Below are positions 23,871 to 33,594 of a DNA stretch of 64,000 nucleotides, piece by piece. Location: positions 1 through 64,000 of the forward strand of contig NZ_JALGYW010000008.1 in NCBI RefSeq assembly GCF_023111095.1. The letters run 5' to 3'. Both the position numbers and the translations under genes were made by a program. A model generated the notes under the pieces. The model did not search any database, had not been told where the DNA came from, and was given only the letters and a program-made list of their open reading frames with translations. Numbering within the stretch: the stretch's first letter is position 1; every line of letters begins with the position of its first letter. Source of the DNA: Maribellus sp. YY47 (GTDB lineage: Bacteria > Bacteroidota > Bacteroidia > Bacteroidales > Prolixibacteraceae).

Positions 23871-26291
23871 ATGAAAGTCTTAAAATTTGGTGGAACATCC
23901 GTAGGTTCCGCCACAAACATCAAAAAAGTTAAAGACATTGTTCTGGCTCAGAACGATGACGTAATTGTTGTAGTGTCCGCGCTGGGCGGCATAACCGATA
24001 AAATACTGAAGGCAGCGACCAACGCTGCCACGGGTACCGGTGACTTTCATACGGAACTTACGGAAATCAGGGAAAGGCATCGCGATACCATGCAGGAACT
24101 TTTTGACGGAAATGAACCGGTTCGGGAAGTTGTGGAGAAACTGCTGGACGAGCTCGAACAGATTCTTACCGGTATTACTTTAGTGGGAGAGCTTACTGCA
24201 AAGACGCTCGATCGAATCGCCGGAATTGGCGAGCGGATGTCGTCGCATATTATTGCCGCTTTTATCGGGGCCGAACGCAAAGATTCGTCGTTGCTAATTC
24301 AGACCGACAGCAATTTTGGAAAAGCTTCTGTCGATTTTGAAGTGACCAATAAAAACATAAAAGCAGCTTTTTCCGGATTTAAGGGGATTATAGTGGCTCC
24401 CGGGTTTATTTCAAAAAACAGCAAAGGCGAATTTACTACACTGGGACGTGGCGGTTCTGATTTTACTGCTGCCATTATTGCCGCTGCACTCGACGTGGAA
24501 ATTCTGGAAATCTGGACCGATGTAAACGGTTTTATGACGGCCGATCCGCGTGTTATCCGAAAAGCTTATACCATTCCGGAACTTACTTATTCCGAAGCAA
24601 TGGAACTTTCGCATTTTGGCGCAAAGGTGATATATCCGCCAACTATTTTGCCGGTTTATCAGAAAGGAATCCCAATTCTGATCAAAAATACCTTTGAACC
24701 CGAAAATCCGGGAACACGGATTGTGAAGGATGTTAGAAACGGTTTTGACCGTCCGATCAAAGGAATATCGTCGATTTCAGGAATATCACTTTTGACCATG
24801 CAGGGGATTGGCATGGTGGGAGTTACCGGAATTTCGATGCGTTTGTTTACTGCGTTGGCCAAAGTAAATGTGAACGTGATCCTGATTTCGCAGGCATCAT
24901 CCGAAAATTCCATCAGTGTTGCGATAGAAGAAAAAATGCTGGACAAGGCAGAGCAAGCGATTCGGGAAGAATTTGAGAAAGAGATTGCAAGTGGTCAGGT
25001 AAATAAACTTGACATTGAAAAAGAAGTTTCGGTGGTTGCGATTGTCGGCGAAAACATGAAAAAAACCACAGGTGTTGCCGGTAAACTATTTTCGACCATC
25101 GGGCGTAACGGCGTGAATATTATCGCTATTGCACAGGGCGCCTCGGAGTTGAACATTTCGTGGGTGGTTAAAAACGAAGAACTTCGCAAAACGCTGAATG
25201 TTGTTCACGAATCGTTTTTCCTTTCCGAATTTGTTGAATTGAACATCTTTTTGATGGGGATTGGAACGGTTGGTGGCAATCTCTTGCAACAGATCAAACA
25301 GCAGCAGGAAAAACTGCTGAAAGAGAAACACCTTCGCTTAAAGTTGACCGGTGTTGCCAATTCCCGGAAAATGCTTTTTGAACGCGAAGGAATTGATATT
25401 GGAGAATTTAAGGATAAACTCAATCAGTCAGAAAAAGTTTCGTCGATGCAGGGATTTGTCGACGAAATGAAAGAAATGAATATTTATAATTCGGTCTTTG
25501 TCGACTGCACTGCTTCCGAAAAAACAGCGTCGCTGTATAAAGAAATTCTCAATGCCAACATCGCCATTGTTGCGGCGAATAAGGTTGCGGCATCGTCTGA
25601 TTATGAAAATTATGCCGAAATTAAAAAGATAGCCAAGCGGAAAGGTGTGAAGTTCCTGTTCGAAACCAATGTAGGGGCAGGCTTGCCGATTATTAATACA
25701 TTGAACGATTTGGTGAATTCGGGTGACCGGATTTTGAAGATTGAAGCCGTTTTGTCGGGGACATTAAATTATATTTTCAATACAATATCCGAAGAGATTC
25801 CGCTCAGCAAAACCATTATGATGGCCAAAGAGGAAGGGTATTCCGAACCCGATCCGCGTATTGATTTAAGCGGAGTGGATGTGGCGCGTAAGATTTTGAT
25901 CCTGGCGCGAGAATCCGGTTATCGTGTTGAAATGGATGATGTTTCGATTAAACGCTTTGTGCCGGATGCTTTGTTTGAAGGTACGCTGGATGAATTTTGG
26001 AAGGGGGTACCGGCGCTGGACGCGAGATTTGAAGCAGAGCGGAAAAAGCTGGCAGCTGAAAATAAAAAATGGAGGTTTGTTGCCCGTTTTGAGAATGGGA
26101 AAGCGGAGGCAGGACTTGAGGTAGTTGATGCTACCCATCCGTTTTTTGATTTGGAGGGAAGTAATAACCTGGTGATGTACACAACCGAGCGGTACCAGGA
26201 GTTTCCGATGCTGATCAAGGGATACGGAGCGGGAGCCTCGGTAACGGCGGCCGGTGTTTTTGCCGACCTGATCAAGGTTTCAAACATATAA
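23871..26291 (+). CDS. thrA: bifunctional aspartate kinase / homoserine dehydrogenase
   Basis: An 806-residue fusion enzyme for the first and third steps of threonine and methionine synthesis. The kinase half starts with KFGGTSVGSA (residues 4-13) and includes TLGRGGSDFTAAIIAAALD. Paired ACT-type regulatory segments follow (VTGISMRLFTALAKVNVNVI and TTGVAGKLFSTIGRNGVNII). The dehydrogenase half begins near residue 460 with IFLMGIGTVGGNLLQQI and contains VAANKVA, ETNVGAGLPIINTL and SEPDPRIDLSGVDVARK. It is followed by a phosphoglycerate-mutase-like gene and thrC on the same strand. Feedback by threonine is expected from the ACT domains. Confidence 0.97.
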   Translation: MKVLKFGGTSVGSATNIKKVKDIVLAQNDDVIVVVSALGGITDKILKAATNAATGTGDFHTELTEIRERHRDTMQELFDGNEPVREVVEKLLDELEQILTGITLVGELTAKTLDRIAGIGERMSSHIIAAFIGAERKDSSLLIQTDSNFGKASVDFEVTNKNIKAAFSGFKGIIVAPGFISKNSKGEFTTLGRGGSDFTAAIIAAALDVEILEIWTDVNGFMTADPRVIRKAYTIPELTYSEAMELSHFGAKVIYPPTILPVYQKGIPILIKNTFEPENPGTRIVKDVRNGFDRPIKGISSISGISLLTMQGIGMVGVTGISMRLFTALAKVNVNVILISQASSENSISVAIEEKMLDKAEQAIREEFEKEIASGQVNKLDIEKEVSVVAIVGENMKKTTGVAGKLFSTIGRNGVNIIAIAQGASELNISWVVKNEELRKTLNVVHESFFLSEFVELNIFLMGIGTVGGNLLQQIKQQQEKLLKEKHLRLKLTGVANSRKMLFEREGIDIGEFKDKLNQSEKVSSMQGFVDEMKEMNIYNSVFVDCTASEKTASLYKEILNANIAIVAANKVAASSDYENYAEIKKIAKRKGVKFLFETNVGAGLPIINTLNDLVNSGDRILKIEAVLSGTLNYIFNTISEEIPLSKTIMMAKEEGYSEPDPRIDLSGVDVARKILILARESGYRVEMDDVSIKRFVPDALFEGTLDEFWKGVPALDARFEAERKKLAAENKKWRFVARFENGKAEAGLEVVDATHPFFDLEGSNNLVMYTTERYQEFPMLIKGYGAGASVTAAGVFADLIKVSNI

Positions 26292-26422
26292 ATCTGTTTT
26301 TTGTTACTTATTCGTTGTGACTTGAATCATGAAAGGAGTAAGGCCCCGAATTCTTCTGAAGTGCGGAATTTGGCAGTACTGCGAATTTCATGTGTTTCGT
26401 TACAAACTAAAAATTAGGATTT

Positions 26423-27634
26423 ATGAAATATATTATAATACTTGGCGACGGAATGTCGGATGAGCCGTTGGAAGCCTATGGTGGCAAAACTCCATTGCAG
26501 CTGGCCAATAAACCACATATCGACTGGCTGGCCAAAAACGGACAATCGGGAATGTTGAAAACGGTACCGGATTCTTTGCATCCGGGAAGTGAAATCGCCA
26601 ACATGGCAGTGTTGGGTTACGATGTGGAGAAAGTTTTTGAGGGCAGGGGAGTCCTTGAAGCGGCCAGTATGGGCGTGGAACTGGAACCCGGAGATGTGGG
26701 ATTGCGCTGTAATCTGATTTGTATTGAGAACGAACTTGTAAAAAATCATTCGGCCGGGCATATTTCCAGCGAGGAGGGGGCGGAATTGATCCACTTTCTG
26801 GATGAAAAACTGGGCAACGATCGGATTAAATTTTATCCGGGCGTTTCCTATCGTCATTTGTTGGTGATAAAAGGAGGCGACAAAGCAATTAAAACCACCC
26901 CGCCGCACGATGTTCCCGGAACACCGTTTCGTGATGTGATGCCCGTGTCGAAAACGGAGGCGGCAGATGCAACCACCGAATTGTTGAATGAACTGATCCT
27001 GAAATCGCAGGTTTTGTTGGCGAATCATCCGGTAAATAAAAAACGAAAGGCTGCAGGTAAAGACTCCGCAAACAGTATTTGGCCGTGGTCACCCGGCTAC
27101 AAACCGGCCATGCCAACTTTGCAGGAGATGTTTGGAATTGGAAGCTCAGCTGTTATCTCTGCCGTTGACCTGATTCATGGAATTGGCGTTTATGCCGGTA
27201 TGAAAGTAATTCATGTAGAAGGTGCTACCGGTTTGTACGATACAAATTATGAAGGTAAAGCCAAAGCTGCGATCGACGCGCTGAAAGAAAACGACCTGGT
27301 TTATTTGCACATCGAGGCAAGCGATGAGGCCGGGCACGAAGGCGATGTGGAACTTAAAACCAAAACCATTGAATACCTCGATCGGCGTGTCGTAAAGTAC
27401 ATTTTGGAAGAAACGGCTAAAATGGACGAGGAAGTGGCTATTGCCATTTTACCCGATCATCCAACGCCTTGTGCATTAAAAACACATACGCGCGATTCGG
27501 TGCCTTTTTCCATTTATAAACCCGGTATAACACCTGATTTGGTTAATGTTTACGATGAATTTGATCCCCGAAACGGCGCTTTAGGCTGGTTAAAGGGTGA
27601 TGAATTTATCCGGACATTTCTTGGAAAAGCATAA
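26423..27634 (+). CDS. phosphoglycerate-mutase-like protein, proposed homoserine kinase
   Basis: A 403-residue alkaline-phosphatase-fold protein of the archaeal-type cofactor-independent phosphoglycerate mutase group. Metal and catalytic segments are visible: GDGMSDEP near the start, HPGSEIANMAVLGYD with the catalytic Ser, HIEASDEAGHEGD, and AILPDHPTP near the C-terminus. The protein lies between thrA and thrC, where the homoserine kinase step is missing, and the family contains a subgroup proposed as homoserine kinase for this reason. No GHMP-type thrB is in the window. A glycolytic mutase role cannot be excluded from sequence alone. Confidence 0.8.
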   Translation: MKYIIILGDGMSDEPLEAYGGKTPLQLANKPHIDWLAKNGQSGMLKTVPDSLHPGSEIANMAVLGYDVEKVFEGRGVLEAASMGVELEPGDVGLRCNLICIENELVKNHSAGHISSEEGAELIHFLDEKLGNDRIKFYPGVSYRHLLVIKGGDKAIKTTPPHDVPGTPFRDVMPVSKTEAADATTELLNELILKSQVLLANHPVNKKRKAAGKDSANSIWPWSPGYKPAMPTLQEMFGIGSSAVISAVDLIHGIGVYAGMKVIHVEGATGLYDTNYEGKAKAAIDALKENDLVYLHIEASDEAGHEGDVELKTKTIEYLDRRVVKYILEETAKMDEEVAIAILPDHPTPCALKTHTRDSVPFSIYKPGITPDLVNVYDEFDPRNGALGWLKGDEFIRTFLGKA

Positions 27635-27670
27635 TACGCAATAATTTCATTCCATCCATTTTATTAAATT

Positions 27671-27686
27671 TATGACATAAGTCATA
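27671..27686. promoter_or_regulatory. inverted repeat upstream of thrC
   Basis: TATGAC-ATAA-GTCATA is a perfect 6-bp inverted repeat around 4 bp. The TGAC-N4-GTCA form resembles operators of Crp/Fnr-type dimers. It lies about 40 bp before the thrC -7 candidate at 27727-27734. It is not a terminator because no T tract follows. Confidence 0.4.
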
Positions 27687-27743
27687 TTTGGTGGGTGGAT
27701 TATGTGGTGGGATCAAGCTAAAATTATACATTTGAATCCAATT

Positions 27744-29057
27744 ATGAAGTACTACAGCACGAATAAAAATACACCCGAAGTTTCGTTAAAAGAAGCAGTT
27801 GTGAAAGGTCTGGCGTCGGATAACGGACTTTTTATGCCCGAAAGAATTGAAGCTTTCGATCCTTCCTTTTTTGAGAACATTCAAAACCTGAGTTTTCAGG
27901 AAATTGCCTTCGAAGTGGCACAGAAGTTCTTTGGAGAGGATATTGAATCCGGCAAACTGCATGAGATCGTTTTCGATACATTGTCGTTTGATTGCCCGGT
28001 TGTAAAAGTTACCGATACTATTTATTCGCTCGAATTATTTCACGGGCCAACGTTGGCTTTTAAAGACGTGGGTGCGCGCTTTATGGCGCGTTTGCTCAAT
28101 CATTTTCTCGAAAAAAAGGAAAAGTTGGTCAATGTTTTGGTTGCCACTTCAGGTGATACGGGGAGTGCCGTTGCCAATGGTTTTTTAGGCGTGGAGGGAA
28201 TTCATGTGCACGTGCTTTACCCCAAGGGAAAAGTTAGCCGTATCCAGGAGGCTCAGTTTACTACGCTGGGACAAAATATTACAGCATTGGAAGTTGAAGG
28301 AACTTTCGATGATTGTCAGCATTTGGTAAAAACTGCTTTTCTGGATCAGGAACTGAACGATCAGGTAATCCTGACATCAGCCAATTCAATCAATGTCGCG
28401 CGTTTCCTGCCGCAGGCATTTTATTATTTTAATGCCTATGCGCGTTTAAAAGAAGCCGGAGTACTGGCAAATAAAGAATTGGTTGTGGCTGTTCCGAGCG
28501 GAAATTTTGGAAACCTTACCGCAGGATTGATCGCAGCGGAAATGGGGCTTCCCATTCAGCAGTTTGTAGCTGCCAATAATGAAAACGATGTGGTTTTTGA
28601 ATATTTAAAGACCGGAAAATATAATCCGCGTCCGTCAGTTGAAACCATTGCCAACGCAATGGATGTGGGGGCGCCAAGCAATTTTGCCCGAATACTCGAC
28701 TTGTACGAAGGCTCGCATGATAAAATTGCTGAGAAGATTAAAGGTTTTCGTTACTCCGATAAGGAGATTCGGGAAGTGCTTGAACGGGTGTATTCCAAAA
28801 CCGGTTATTTGTGTGATCCGCACGGTGCATGCGGGTTTCAGGCTTTGAGGGAATTTCTGTCAGAGAATCAGATCGGGGTTTTTCTGGAAACAGCCCATCC
28901 TGCTAAGTTTACCGAAACGGTGGAGGCAGTGATTGGAGAAGGAAAAGTGCTTTTGCCCGGTAAATTGGCCGAATTCATGAAAGGCACACGCCGGGTTGAT
29001 GAACTAAAGACTGATTATGAGCAGTTTAGGAAATATTTATTTAAAAAAGGTTTATGA
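27744..29057 (+). CDS. thrC: threonine synthase
   Basis: A 437-residue PLP enzyme making threonine from O-phosphohomoserine. The PLP-binding Lys is in GPTLAFKDVGARFMARLL, the phosphate loop is ATSGDTGSAVANGF, and NSINVARFLPQAFYYF and AVPSGNFGNLTAGLIA are further signatures. The ATG at 27744 is preferred to an in-frame ATG at 27702 because the family begins MKYYSTN. A -7 element TACATTTG (27727-27734) would start an RNA only a few bases before this ATG. The gene completes the thrA, kinase, synthase order. Confidence 0.95.
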   Translation: MKYYSTNKNTPEVSLKEAVVKGLASDNGLFMPERIEAFDPSFFENIQNLSFQEIAFEVAQKFFGEDIESGKLHEIVFDTLSFDCPVVKVTDTIYSLELFHGPTLAFKDVGARFMARLLNHFLEKKEKLVNVLVATSGDTGSAVANGFLGVEGIHVHVLYPKGKVSRIQEAQFTTLGQNITALEVEGTFDDCQHLVKTAFLDQELNDQVILTSANSINVARFLPQAFYYFNAYARLKEAGVLANKELVVAVPSGNFGNLTAGLIAAEMGLPIQQFVAANNENDVVFEYLKTGKYNPRPSVETIANAMDVGAPSNFARILDLYEGSHDKIAEKIKGFRYSDKEIREVLERVYSKTGYLCDPHGACGFQALREFLSENQIGVFLETAHPAKFTETVEAVIGEGKVLLPGKLAEFMKGTRRVDELKTDYEQFRKYLFKKGL

Positions 29058-29210
29058 CACTGTATATGAACATTTTAGCGTGAGCTATGTTTTAAATTAG
29101 TGTTATTGCCCTATTGGTCGATACATTAATTAAATTAGAATACTATTTTTGTGGAGAGCAAGATGTAGTAGAACAACATTTCTTTTTGTAAATGCTAACG
29201 AAGTCAAACT

Positions 29211-30077
29211 ATGAGGCAGCTTAAAATTACCAAGCAGGTCACGAATCGCGATACCTTGTCGCTGGATAAGTACCTGCATGAAATCGGGAAGGTAGAGTTG
29301 TTGTCAGCAGAAAAGGAAGTTGAACTTGCCAAGCGCATAAAAAAGGGTGACCGCGCGGCATTGGAGACTTTAATTAAAGCAAATCTGCGCTTTGTGGTTT
29401 CTGTTTCCAAACAATATCAAAACCAGGGTTTGAGTTTACCCGACCTGATCAACGAAGGGAATCTTGGTTTAATTAAGGCTGCTGAACGATTCGATGAAAC
29501 CCGCGGATTTAAATTTATTTCCTATGCTGTATGGTGGATCAGGCAATCAATCCTGCAAGCTTTGGCAGAACAGGCTCGAATTGTTCGATTACCATTAAAT
29601 AAAATCGGATCCATCAACAAAATAAACAAGGCTTTTAATAAACTGGAGCAGGAATTTCAAAGAGAACCCACCGTTGAAGAACTGGCAGAATTGATGGAAA
29701 TGAAGCCTGATTTGGTGGAAGACTCGATGAATTTCTCAAATGTTCATGTATCAATGGACGCACCCTTGCGGGAAGAGGAAGCCAACAATATGTACGATGT
29801 AATGATGAACGAAGATTCTCCGGATCCGGATGAACAACTGATGGATCTTTCGTTACGTCAGGAAATTGAACGTTCGCTGGCAACTTTGGGCGAGCGCGAA
29901 GCAGAGATTCTGCGTTACTACTTTGGCTTAAAGGGCTATCAGCAACACACCCTCGAAGAAATTGGCGACGAATTTGGTCTTACCAGGGAACGGGTAAGGC
30001 AAATCAAAGAAAAAGCAATTAAGAAGTTAAAAAACCAATACCGGAACAGATTATTGAAATCTTATCTGGGAAAATAA
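29211..30077 (+). CDS. rpoD: RNA polymerase primary sigma factor (Bacteroidota type)
   Basis: A 288-residue sigma-70 family protein lacking region 1.1, as is usual for the primary sigma factor of this phylum. Region 1.2 begins [18 protein letters not shown]. Region 2 contains [19 protein letters not shown] and the -7 recognition helix [17 protein letters not shown]. Region 3 follows with [20 protein letters not shown], and region 4 closes with LGLT-type helix [20 protein letters not shown]. It should recognise the TAnnTTTG/TTTG promoters noted in this window. Its own -7 candidate is TATTTTTG at 29144-29151. Monocistronic or read with rpe, 10 bp downstream. Confidence 0.95.
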   Translation: MRQLKITKQVTNRDTLSLDKYLHEIGKVELLSAEKEVELAKRIKKGDRAALETLIKANLRFVVSVSKQYQNQGLSLPDLINEGNLGLIKAAERFDETRGFKFISYAVWWIRQSILQALAEQARIVRLPLNKIGSINKINKAFNKLEQEFQREPTVEELAELMEMKPDLVEDSMNFSNVHVSMDAPLREEEANNMYDVMMNEDSPDPDEQLMDLSLRQEIERSLATLGEREAEILRYYFGLKGYQQHTLEEIGDEFGLTRERVRQIKEKAIKKLKNQYRNRLLKSYLGK

Positions 30078-30087
30078 TCCACATTTG

Positions 30088-30738
30088 ATGAAGCGAATTA
30101 TCGCACCCTCCATTCTTTCCGCAGACTTTAACCATCTTGGAAGAGATATTGAAATGATTAACCAGAGCGATGCCGGTTATATCCACGTTGATGTAATGGA
30201 CGGCGTTTTTGTTCCCAATATTTCTTTCGGATTTCCCATTGTTGAGCATGTAAAACGCATGGCCGAAAAGCCACTTGATGTTCACCTGATGATCGTTAAT
30301 CCCGATCATTTTATAGAGTCGTTTGCGAGAGCAGGGGCATCGATTATTACGGTTCATTACGAAGCTTGTACACATTTACATCGTACCATTCAGCTTATCA
30401 AATCGTTTGGCGCAAAAGCCAGTGTGTGTTTGAATCCGCATACACCCGTTGCGGTTTTGGAAGATATCATTCAGGATCTGGATATGGTTCTGCTGATGTC
30501 GGTAAATCCTGGTTTTGGCGGACAAAAGTTTATCGAAAATACCTACAAAAAGGTAGCGCAGTTAAGAGCTTTGATTGACGCGGTAAATCCGGATTGTTTG
30601 ATTGAAGTGGATGGCGGCGTTAATTTTGAAACCGGAGCAAAATTGTATGAAGCCGGAGCCAATGTATTGGTCGCCGGAAGTTTTGTTTTTGGTTCTGAAA
30701 ATCCAAAGGAAGTGATTTCAGGATTGCAGCAGCTTTGA
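30088..30738 (+). CDS. rpe: ribulose-phosphate 3-epimerase
   Basis: A 216-residue TIM-barrel enzyme that interconverts ribulose-5-phosphate and xylulose-5-phosphate. Motifs in order: IAPSILSADFNHLG, GYIHVDVMDGVFVPNISFG, LDVHLMIVNP, LLMSVNPGFGGQKFI and LIEVDGGVNFETG, covering the metal ligands and phosphate site. The ATG at 30088 is used; a TTG directly before it is a less likely start. It follows rpoD by 10 bp, and its last 21 bp overlap the end of the convergent Cys-rich gene. It connects with the xylose pathway encoded at the left of the window. Confidence 0.95.
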   Translation: MKRIIAPSILSADFNHLGRDIEMINQSDAGYIHVDVMDGVFVPNISFGFPIVEHVKRMAEKPLDVHLMIVNPDHFIESFARAGASIITVHYEACTHLHRTIQLIKSFGAKASVCLNPHTPVAVLEDIIQDLDMVLLMSVNPGFGGQKFIENTYKKVAQLRALIDAVNPDCLIEVDGGVNFETGAKLYEAGANVLVAGSFVFGSENPKEVISGLQQL

Positions 30739-30978
30739 TTTTTGCTCTACCTGAACACATTCATCAATATTCTTCTGAATAATATATTTAGGCAGATCAC
30801 GTAACTGGCAATCGGCTGAGCATTCCGCACAATTGTGGACATGAATCTCGGCCGGATTGATCCGTGTAGCCCGATGTTGGATCTTTTTCTTTTTAACGCC
30901 CAGCTTTTTCGCCATTTTCAGAACGGCAAGTGTAACTGCCGAACCAATAATCATGTATGTGATAATTTCCTGTAGCAT
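30718..30978 (-). CDS. small Cys-rich membrane protein linked to FeoAB
   Basis: An 86-residue protein with one N-terminal membrane segment (IITYMIIGSAVTLAVLKM), a very basic stretch (KKLGVKKKKIQHR) and a Cys cluster HNCAECSADCQLRD. It starts at the ATG at 30978, 4 bp after the feoB stop, so it is translationally linked to the iron transporter. Small Cys-rich proteins downstream of feoB are known in several phyla and are thought to assist ferrous iron uptake, possibly in the role of FeoC, but this one is not a winged-helix FeoC. Its end overlaps rpe on the other strand by 21 bp. Confidence 0.75.
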   Translation of the reverse strand: MLQEIITYMIIGSAVTLAVLKMAKKLGVKKKKIQHRATRINPAEIHVHNCAECSADCQLRDLPKYIIQKNIDECVQVEQKSKLLQS

Positions 30979-30982
30979 AGCT

Positions 30983-33448
30983 TTAAACAATCAGATTTCC
31001 GATGTTATACACTATAAACGCAGCAACCCATGCTAAGGTTGTAGTATACAGTACCGAAAAAGCGGCCCATTTCCACGAGCCTGACTCGTTTTTGATAGTC
31101 GCTACCACCCCGATACACGGAAAATAGATCAGAATGAAGATCAGAAAAGCCAGGGCAACGGGCCCTGTAAAAATCTTTTCTCCTTTCATTTTTCCGTTCA
31201 TATAGACTTCATCCTGAAGTTTACTTTGAAGACTCACGGTGGTTTCGTCACCCGAAGTCTGGTATAAAACCCCCATGGTGCTTACTACTATTTCTTTGGC
31301 CGGAAGTCCTGCCAGCAACGAAATACTCATTTTCCAGTCAAAGCCCAGTGGGCGCATTACCGGCTCAATAACTTTTCCTACTCTTCCGAGGTAAGAATTA
31401 ATCAGGCGGTCAGACTCCTGTTCCTGTTCAACCAGTCGAATTTGTTCTTCTTTTGATTGATCGCTCAGTTGAGCGTTTTGCTCAATCGTATGAATTTGCT
31501 GGGCGAAGAGTGGCGTATTTTTCGATTCGCGCGGGAAATATTCCAAGGCCCAGATAATGATTACGCCCAAAAGAATTATCGTACCGATCTTTCTCAGGTA
31601 GTGCTGGGTTTTGTCCCACATGTGGTAAACAACGTTTCTGAATGTAGGCATCCGATAGGTGGGGAGTTCCATTACAAACGGCGTTTCCTTGTTTTTGAAT
31701 ACCGTTTTGTTGAGTATCTGAGCCGTTAAAAAGGCGAATACAATCCCCACAGCATAAATGCCAATCAGGATTAAGGCCTGGTATTTCGAAAAGAAGGCGG
31801 AAATAATCAGAATATAAACGGGTAAACGGGCACTGCACGACATAAACGGGATGATGAGCATCGTCAGAATCCGGTCGCCCCGGTTGCGCATCGAACGGGT
31901 AGCCAGAATGGCAGGGACATTACATCCGAATCCCATGATCATCGGGATAAATGATCTTCCGTGCAAACCAAACCGGTGCATGATATTGTCCATAATAAAG
32001 GCTGCCCTTGCCATATACCCCGAGCCTTCGAGCAGCGAAATGAAAAAGAACAGGATCAGAATGTTGGGTAAAAATACCAGAACACTTCCGGCCCCGCTGA
32101 TAATACCATCCACGAGGAGGTCTTTCAGCATCCCGTCGGGGATGATGTTGGTGGCCAAAGTTCCGATTTTTGAAATGCCCAGGTCAATCCAATCCATCGG
32201 ATAGGCTCCCACGGTGAAAGTGGTCCAGAACATCAGGAACAACAGGGCCGTGAAAATAGGGAACCCCAAATAACGATGTGTTAGTAAACCGTCGATCTTC
32301 TCAGAGCGTGTTTTTTCGCCCTCAATCGGATTACTGTACGTTTCTTTCAGCGCTCCCGTAATAAAACCATACTTCGCATTGGTAATTACGGTTTCACTGT
32401 CTTCGTTTTCAAGTAGTTCAATCTTGGCTATTTCCTTGTCGGTAACTTCACGTATCTCCTTATGATTGGGATAATCCGACAGCAGTTCCAGTATTTGCTT
32501 GTCTTTTTCGAGCAGCTTAATGGCAATAAACCGCGATGAAATTTTATCGGTAATCGGTTTGGTTTCCTTTACTTTCAGCCTGATTTTCTGAATGGAGTTT
32601 TCCAACTCTTTTCCGTAATTGATGTGTACGTGGCGCGAAGTTTTGTCTTTGCCTTCAAAAACGTCGATCACCTTTTCAACAATCGCGTCAATTCCTTTTC
32701 CTTTCGAACTGATGGTAGGAATAATAGGAATTCCCACCAAACGGGCCAGTCGTTGCTGATCCAGCTCCAGTTTGTTTTTCTCCATTTCGTCAAACATGTT
32801 CAGCGCAATAATGGTGCGCAAATCCATGTCGATCAATTGAGTAGTGAGGAACAGGCTTCGCTCGAGGTTGGTGGAGTCCAGTACGTTAATAACGATATCG
32901 GGTGTTTGCTCGTAAATAAACTTTCGAACAAATATTTCTTCGGTTGAATAAGCGGTTAAGCTGTAGGTTCCGGGAAGGTCATAAAAATTAAATGTATATC
33001 CCTTTGCCTTAAACGTTGCTTTGTGAATACCAACCGTAACACCGCTGTAGTTTCCTACTTTTTCTTTCGAGCCTGAAATAAAATTAAAAAGCGTTGTTTT
33101 TCCGCAGTTGGGATTACCAACCAGCGCAATATTGATCGTTCTTGTTCGCTCCGACTGATTAATCAGCTCGATGTTGCGATCAATGGTCCCTTCAAAATTA
33201 TCTTGAGCTTCCAGATTAAATTCATGAAGGGGAACGACTTCTATCAGATCGGCCTCCGATTTTCGAAGCGATACGTTATAATTCAGTATTTTAAATTCGA
33301 TTGGGCCATTGAACGGAGAATCTTTAATCACCCTGACTTCTTTCCCCCGGATAAATCCCATTTCAGAGATGCGTTTCCTGAAAGATCCATGGCCTAATAT
33401 TTTGGTGATTATTACCGGTTCATTATGTTTTACCTCACTCAGCTTCAC
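30983..33448 (-). CDS. feoB: ferrous iron transporter, FeoA-FeoB fusion
   Basis: An 821-residue fusion. Residues 1-75 are a FeoA SH3-like domain (ISEMGFIRGKEVRVIKDSPF). After a linker, the FeoB G domain has G1 GNPNCGKT at 111-118, the Switch I region SGVTVG, G3 DLPG at 157-160 and G4-like NMFDEMEKN. The C-terminal half is the membrane permease with Gate-type segments (GFGCNVPAILATRSMRNRGD, PFMSCSARLPVYILI, GLPAKEIVVSTMGVLY). It imports Fe(II) across the inner membrane with GTP hydrolysis. FeoA-FeoB fusion is common in Bacteroidota. A -7 element TATCTTTG lies at 33507-33500. The small Cys-rich gene follows directly. Confidence 0.96.
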   Translation of the reverse strand: MKLSEVKHNEPVIITKILGHGSFRKRISEMGFIRGKEVRVIKDSPFNGPIEFKILNYNVSLRKSEADLIEVVPLHEFNLEAQDNFEGTIDRNIELINQSERTRTINIALVGNPNCGKTTLFNFISGSKEKVGNYSGVTVGIHKATFKAKGYTFNFYDLPGTYSLTAYSTEEIFVRKFIYEQTPDIVINVLDSTNLERSLFLTTQLIDMDLRTIIALNMFDEMEKNKLELDQQRLARLVGIPIIPTISSKGKGIDAIVEKVIDVFEGKDKTSRHVHINYGKELENSIQKIRLKVKETKPITDKISSRFIAIKLLEKDKQILELLSDYPNHKEIREVTDKEIAKIELLENEDSETVITNAKYGFITGALKETYSNPIEGEKTRSEKIDGLLTHRYLGFPIFTALLFLMFWTTFTVGAYPMDWIDLGISKIGTLATNIIPDGMLKDLLVDGIISGAGSVLVFLPNILILFFFISLLEGSGYMARAAFIMDNIMHRFGLHGRSFIPMIMGFGCNVPAILATRSMRNRGDRILTMLIIPFMSCSARLPVYILIISAFFSKYQALILIGIYAVGIVFAFLTAQILNKTVFKNKETPFVMELPTYRMPTFRNVVYHMWDKTQHYLRKIGTIILLGVIIIWALEYFPRESKNTPLFAQQIHTIEQNAQLSDQSKEEQIRLVEQEQESDRLINSYLGRVGKVIEPVMRPLGFDWKMSISLLAGLPAKEIVVSTMGVLYQTSGDETTVSLQSKLQDEVYMNGKMKGEKIFTGPVALAFLIFILIYFPCIGVVATIKNESGSWKWAAFSVLYTTTLAWVAAFIVYNIGNLIV

Positions 33449-33594
33449 TTTCCCTGCTTCCTTCTTTTTCTGAATTTAAATTAAATAAAAATAAGCGAAC
33501 AAAGATATTGAATTTGTTATCATTTAAAATAAAATAACAATGTTCTTCACATAGTAAGCGCAAGTAATTACTTTTGTTTAAGGAGAGACAGAAT

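Noticed and set aside
26414-27028. Long antisense frame opposite the proposed homoserine kinase gene
   Set aside because: It is the shadow of a clearly conserved protein on the plus strand; the same holds for the 181-codon frame at 3444-3989 opposite the GntR regulator.
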